A stretch of 7,344 nt of DNA, taken from the NCBI GenBank assembly GCA_937915075.1, contig CALDMA010000350.1, forward strand, positions 1 to 7,344, read 5' to 3'. The DNA comes from an uncultured Oscillospiraceae bacterium. Its GTDB lineage: Bacteria > Bacillota > Clostridia > Oscillospirales > Oscillospiraceae. The notes beneath the pieces were generated by a model that was not told where the DNA came from, made no database searches, and worked only from the letters and a program-made list of their open reading frames with translations. Below, one piece after another: positions 5,419 to 7,344 of this stretch. A program made the translations under genes and the position numbers. The stretch's first letter is position 1. Every line of letters starts with the position of its first letter.

Positions 5419-5467
5419 TCCCCCTTGCGGTCGCAAAATCTGCGATTGCAGGGGGATTTCTCTTTTT
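5419..5467 (+). terminator. Terminator after int
   Basis: TCCCCCTTGC (5419-5428) pairs with GCAGGGGGA (5448-5456) with one bulged T. The stem continues as GGTCGCA (5429-5435) with TGCGATT (5441-5447), including two wobbles, around an AAATC loop. The T-rich run TTTCTCTTTTT (5457-5467) follows. It starts ten bases after the int stop and closes the recombination module. Confidence 0.85.
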
Positions 5468-5498
5468 GCACATTTCTCTTATTTTGAGGTTTTTCTTA

Positions 5499-5512
5499 TA
5501 CTGTTAGCAGTA
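5499..5512. repeat. Short inverted repeat ahead of the zinc-ribbon gene
   Basis: TACTG-TTAG-CAGTA is a perfect 5-bp inverted repeat overlapping a -10-like TATACT (5497-5502). No -35 box at the right distance is seen. It could be an operator, or a chance repeat. It lies in the 125-bp gap after int where the element end would be expected if the element stops here. Confidence 0.2.
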
Positions 5513-5533
5513 CGCAGGAAGGGCGGCAACAGT

Positions 5534-6925
5534 ATGGAAAACAGTTTGGCAAATAAGAAACCTTGGCTTGTAGCTGAATGGTCAGAAAGAAACGGCAGCA
5601 TCTCACCGGATGATGTACCCTATGGTTCTAAAAAACTATATTGGTGGCATGGCAGTTGTGGCCATGAGTGGCAGGCCAGCGCAAAGGCAAGATCAAGCGG
5701 CGAGAATTGCCCGATTTGCAGTAACGCCAGAATCGTTGCGGGTATCAATGACCTTGCGAGTTTGAAACCGGAACTACTGAAAGAATGGTCGCCGAATAAT
5801 ACCATCCAACCAACAGAAATCGGTGTTGGCTCTCATAAGAAAGTGCTTTGGATAGGAGCTTGCGGACATGAGTGGAGCGCAGAAATCCGAAATCGAGTCA
5901 GGGGAGCTGGTTGCCCCTACTGTTCGCACAATGCAGTCCTTCAAGGATTTAACGACCTTGCAACTGTACTGCCGCAGGTTGCAAAGGAGTGGTCGCCTCG
6001 AAACGCACCGCTCAAGCCAACACAGGTAACGCCTTATGCAAATCGGAAAGTTTGGTGGAAATGCGAACAGGGCCATGAGTGGTTTACGCTCATATCTACA
6101 CGGGCTTATGGAAGCAAATGCCCTTATTGCAGCGGAATAAAATTGCTGAAGGGATTCAATGATTTAGCTTCGCTCCATCCGCAGCTCGCATTGGAATGGT
6201 CACAAAAAAACGGCACATTATTGCCGGAAGATTTCAACGAGCGCTCCACCAAAAATGTCTGGTGGAAGTGTAGTACCTGCGGACATGAGTATAGGGCGGT
6301 AATCAAATCCAAAGTTCATGGGCTAAAATGCCCGGTATGCACGAAAAACGCTTTGTTGCCCGGTTATAACGATTTGGCAACTACAGACCCGGAGCTGGCA
6401 CAGGAATGGAATGCTGCCAAAAACACAAGAAAGCCCACAGAGATATCAAGACTGTCACAATACCCAGTTTGGTGGAAAGGCATTTGCGGGCATGAATGGA
6501 AGGATAAAGTGTTTCACCGTGCAGTTGAAGGGGCTGGCTGCATCTACTGCGAGAAAGCATTTCTTAAGGAGCTGCCATATCTGCTTGTAACGATGTATGC
6601 AAAGCAATATGGGCTTGCGACACGCACAGACGACGAAAAACTGATTGGGGCACGGATCGATGCGGTTATCCCGGAACTGCGGCTTGCGTTTGCCTTTTCT
6701 CAAAAAGGCACTGATAGAGAAGCCAAAGTTGCGGAGGTTCTTCACTTCCTGTGCAAAGCGAAAAGGATACAGTTATTTGTGATACGGCAGAAAGACCCGA
6801 TTGCGCTTGCCACAGAAATCAAGCAAGCCTTCGCTAAGGCAAACCTATTTATAAATTCGGACAGTCAAACAGATGTTGTCTATCTTCGGAAGCGATACTT
6901 TGCTCAAAAGATCAATGGAAACTAA
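5534..6925 (+). CDS. Five-repeat zinc-ribbon (DUF4379-like) protein with a degenerate VSR-like nuclease tail
   Basis: This is a 463-residue soluble protein. Five repeats of about 68-70 residues each carry an EW motif, a CGHEW-type zinc knuckle and a CPxC knuckle. The likely ligands are C42/H44/C59/C62, C110/H112/C127/C130, C177/H181/C196/C199, C246 (or C249)/H251/C266/C269 and C318/H320/C336/C339. NDLA separates the repeats. Such repeats are typical of DUF4379 (probable zinc-ribbon) proteins, which often end in a VSR-type PD-(D/E)XK domain. Here residues about 340-463 align by eye with that tail ('LDIYIPSL.IGIEYDG' against IDAVIPELRLAFAFSQ). Asp376 is kept but the expected Glu and second Asp are Ala387 and Ser389, so cutting activity is doubtful. 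A weak AGGAAGGG lies about ten bases before the ATG. It probably binds nucleic acid; the target is unknown. Confidence 0.8.
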   Translation: MENSLANKKPWLVAEWSERNGSISPDDVPYGSKKLYWWHGSCGHEWQASAKARSSGENCPICSNARIVAGINDLASLKPELLKEWSPNNTIQPTEIGVGSHKKVLWIGACGHEWSAEIRNRVRGAGCPYCSHNAVLQGFNDLATVLPQVAKEWSPRNAPLKPTQVTPYANRKVWWKCEQGHEWFTLISTRAYGSKCPYCSGIKLLKGFNDLASLHPQLALEWSQKNGTLLPEDFNERSTKNVWWKCSTCGHEYRAVIKSKVHGLKCPVCTKNALLPGYNDLATTDPELAQEWNAAKNTRKPTEISRLSQYPVWWKGICGHEWKDKVFHRAVEGAGCIYCEKAFLKELPYLLVTMYAKQYGLATRTDDEKLIGARIDAVIPELRLAFAFSQKGTDREAKVAEVLHFLCKAKRIQLFVIRQKDPIALATEIKQAFAKANLFINSDSQTDVVYLRKRYFAQKINGN

Positions 6926-6955
6926 AAAGAGGAACTGCGACTTGCAGTTCCTCTT
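6922..6955. terminator. Shared terminator between convergent genes
   Basis: AAGAGGAACTGC (6927-6938) and GCAGTTCCTCTT (6944-6955) form a perfect 12-bp stem with a 5-base loop. On the minus strand it runs into TTTTTAG, a good terminator for the Xre gene, whose stop codon (6954-6956) lies in the stem. On the plus strand the T-run is broken (AGTCCTTTT), so termination of the zinc-ribbon gene is probably weaker. The plus-strand stop (6923-6925) is also next to the stem. Confidence 0.85.
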
Positions 6956-7271
6956 AGTCCTTTTGATTCGTTTTTACTGCATGGGCAAGCAGCATATTGA
7001 GTGCGTCTTGCTTTGCTCGCTCATCAGCTTTTCGTGATGCGATCAACAAGCTGAGTTCATATTCAGACAGTGTAGAGTCCTCGATGTCCTGCCTTCCCAG
7101 CAGATAGTCAACCGTTACGCCAAAAATATCTGCCAGTTGGATCAGAATGTCAATGGAAGGCTGTCTGGAGCCGGTTTCATAACGGGAGTAAACCACGGAG
7201 GATACGCCCAATGCGGAGGCCACTTCTGCCTGCGTAAGACCCTTGCGAGTGCGAATATCCTTGATGTTCAC
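6954..7271 (-). CDS. Xre-family transcriptional repressor
   Basis: This 105-residue protein has a complete N-terminal HTH_3 domain (about 1-57; IRTRKGLTQAEVASALGV, SRYETGSRQPS, then ADIFGVTVDYLLGR). A charged helical tail of about 45 residues follows, probably for dimerisation. The start is GTG 7271, because the perfect AAGGAGGT (complement of 7279-7286) is seven bases away. The GTG at 7277, only one base from it, is too close. Small single-domain Xre proteins of this kind repress their own or neighbouring promoters in phages and ICEs. The gene converges on the zinc-ribbon gene; any divergent partner would lie beyond the window. Its target is not known. Confidence 0.85.
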   Translation of the reverse strand: MNIKDIRTRKGLTQAEVASALGVSSVVYSRYETGSRQPSIDILIQLADIFGVTVDYLLGRQDIEDSTLSEYELSLLIASRKADERAKQDALNMLLAHAVKTNQKD

Positions 7272-7290
7272 AGGCACGACCTCCTTCCTA

Positions 7291-7313
7291 TATACTACAT
7301 TAAATTATACTAC
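7291..7313. promoter_or_regulatory. Promoter region of the Xre gene with paired 8-bp direct repeats
   Basis: TATACTAC occurs at 7291-7298 and 7306-7313, 15 bp apart. The second copy overlaps a perfect minus-strand TATAAT (complement of 7304-7309). No good -35 is found at 16-18 bp. Repeats across a -10 box fit autoregulation by the Xre protein, but its site is unknown and the window ends soon after. Confidence 0.4.
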
Positions 7314-7344
7314 CGGAACGGAATGCGATATATTACCGTATCGG

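Noticed and set aside
5774..6076. Reverse-strand open frame opposite the zinc-ribbon gene
   Set aside because: It is a shadow of the repeated Cys/His codons of the real gene.
5534..6560. Nucleotide tandem repeat or CRISPR-like array
   Set aside because: The periodicity of about 205 bases comes from the five protein repeats; the DNA copies are diverged and there are no identical repeat-spacer units.

Overview
The window looks like the recombination end of a Tn916-family integrative and conjugative element (ICE) in a low-to-mid-GC Firmicute, most likely a gut Clostridia member (Lachnospiraceae or Oscillospiraceae type). The reasons are a Tn916-like Xis and Int pair, an ICE-type sigma-region-4 regulator, strong AGGAGG-type ribosome binding sites and Rho-independent terminators. 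No taxonomic marker gene is present, so this placement is an inference.

Left part (1-1145). The window opens inside an AAA/ABC-type ATPase gene that has lost its N-terminus to the window edge. Directly after its stop codon the same frame stays open for 48 GC-rich, basic, proline-rich codons that have no usual start codon. This looks like the tail of a backbone gene cut off when cargo was inserted. It ends inside a strong terminator. A structured leader follows: a possible 22-codon leader ORF that runs into a terminator-type hairpin, then a second long hairpin that buries the ribosome binding site of the next gene.

Middle part (1150-3163). A sigma-70 region-4-like regulator reads rightward. 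It converges on a two-gene operon on the minus strand: a DUF3990-type putative ADP-ribosyltransferase toxin, followed with a 35-bp overlap by a protein with a C-terminal Xre-type helix-turn-helix, the likely antitoxin. The operon has a consensus promoter (TTGACA, 18 bp, TATAAT) and two matching 16-bp inverted repeats placed as autoregulatory operators. It ends at a UUCG-capped terminator shared with the convergent gene.

Recombination module (3329-5467). Three genes read rightward: a small protein with two helix-hairpin-helix-like segments resembling the RNA polymerase alpha C-terminal domain, an excisionase that starts on the base after its stop, and a tyrosine integrase with all catalytic residues, followed by a terminator. 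Phased A-tracts lie upstream.

Right part (5468-7344). A protein with five zinc-ribbon (DUF4379-like) repeats is followed by what appears to be a catalytically degenerate VSR-like nuclease domain. An Xre-family repressor on the minus strand converges on it, and a terminator is shared between them. Whether this part is inside the element or is host flank cannot be settled here, because the other end of the element is not in the window.

The proposed logic is that the sigma-like protein and its leader tie element activity to a signal, Xis and Int excise and integrate the element, and the toxin-antitoxin pair stabilises or defends it. The ATPase and the zinc-ribbon protein are accessory genes of unknown target. 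No antibiotic-resistance gene, tRNA, rRNA, CRISPR array or insertion sequence was seen.
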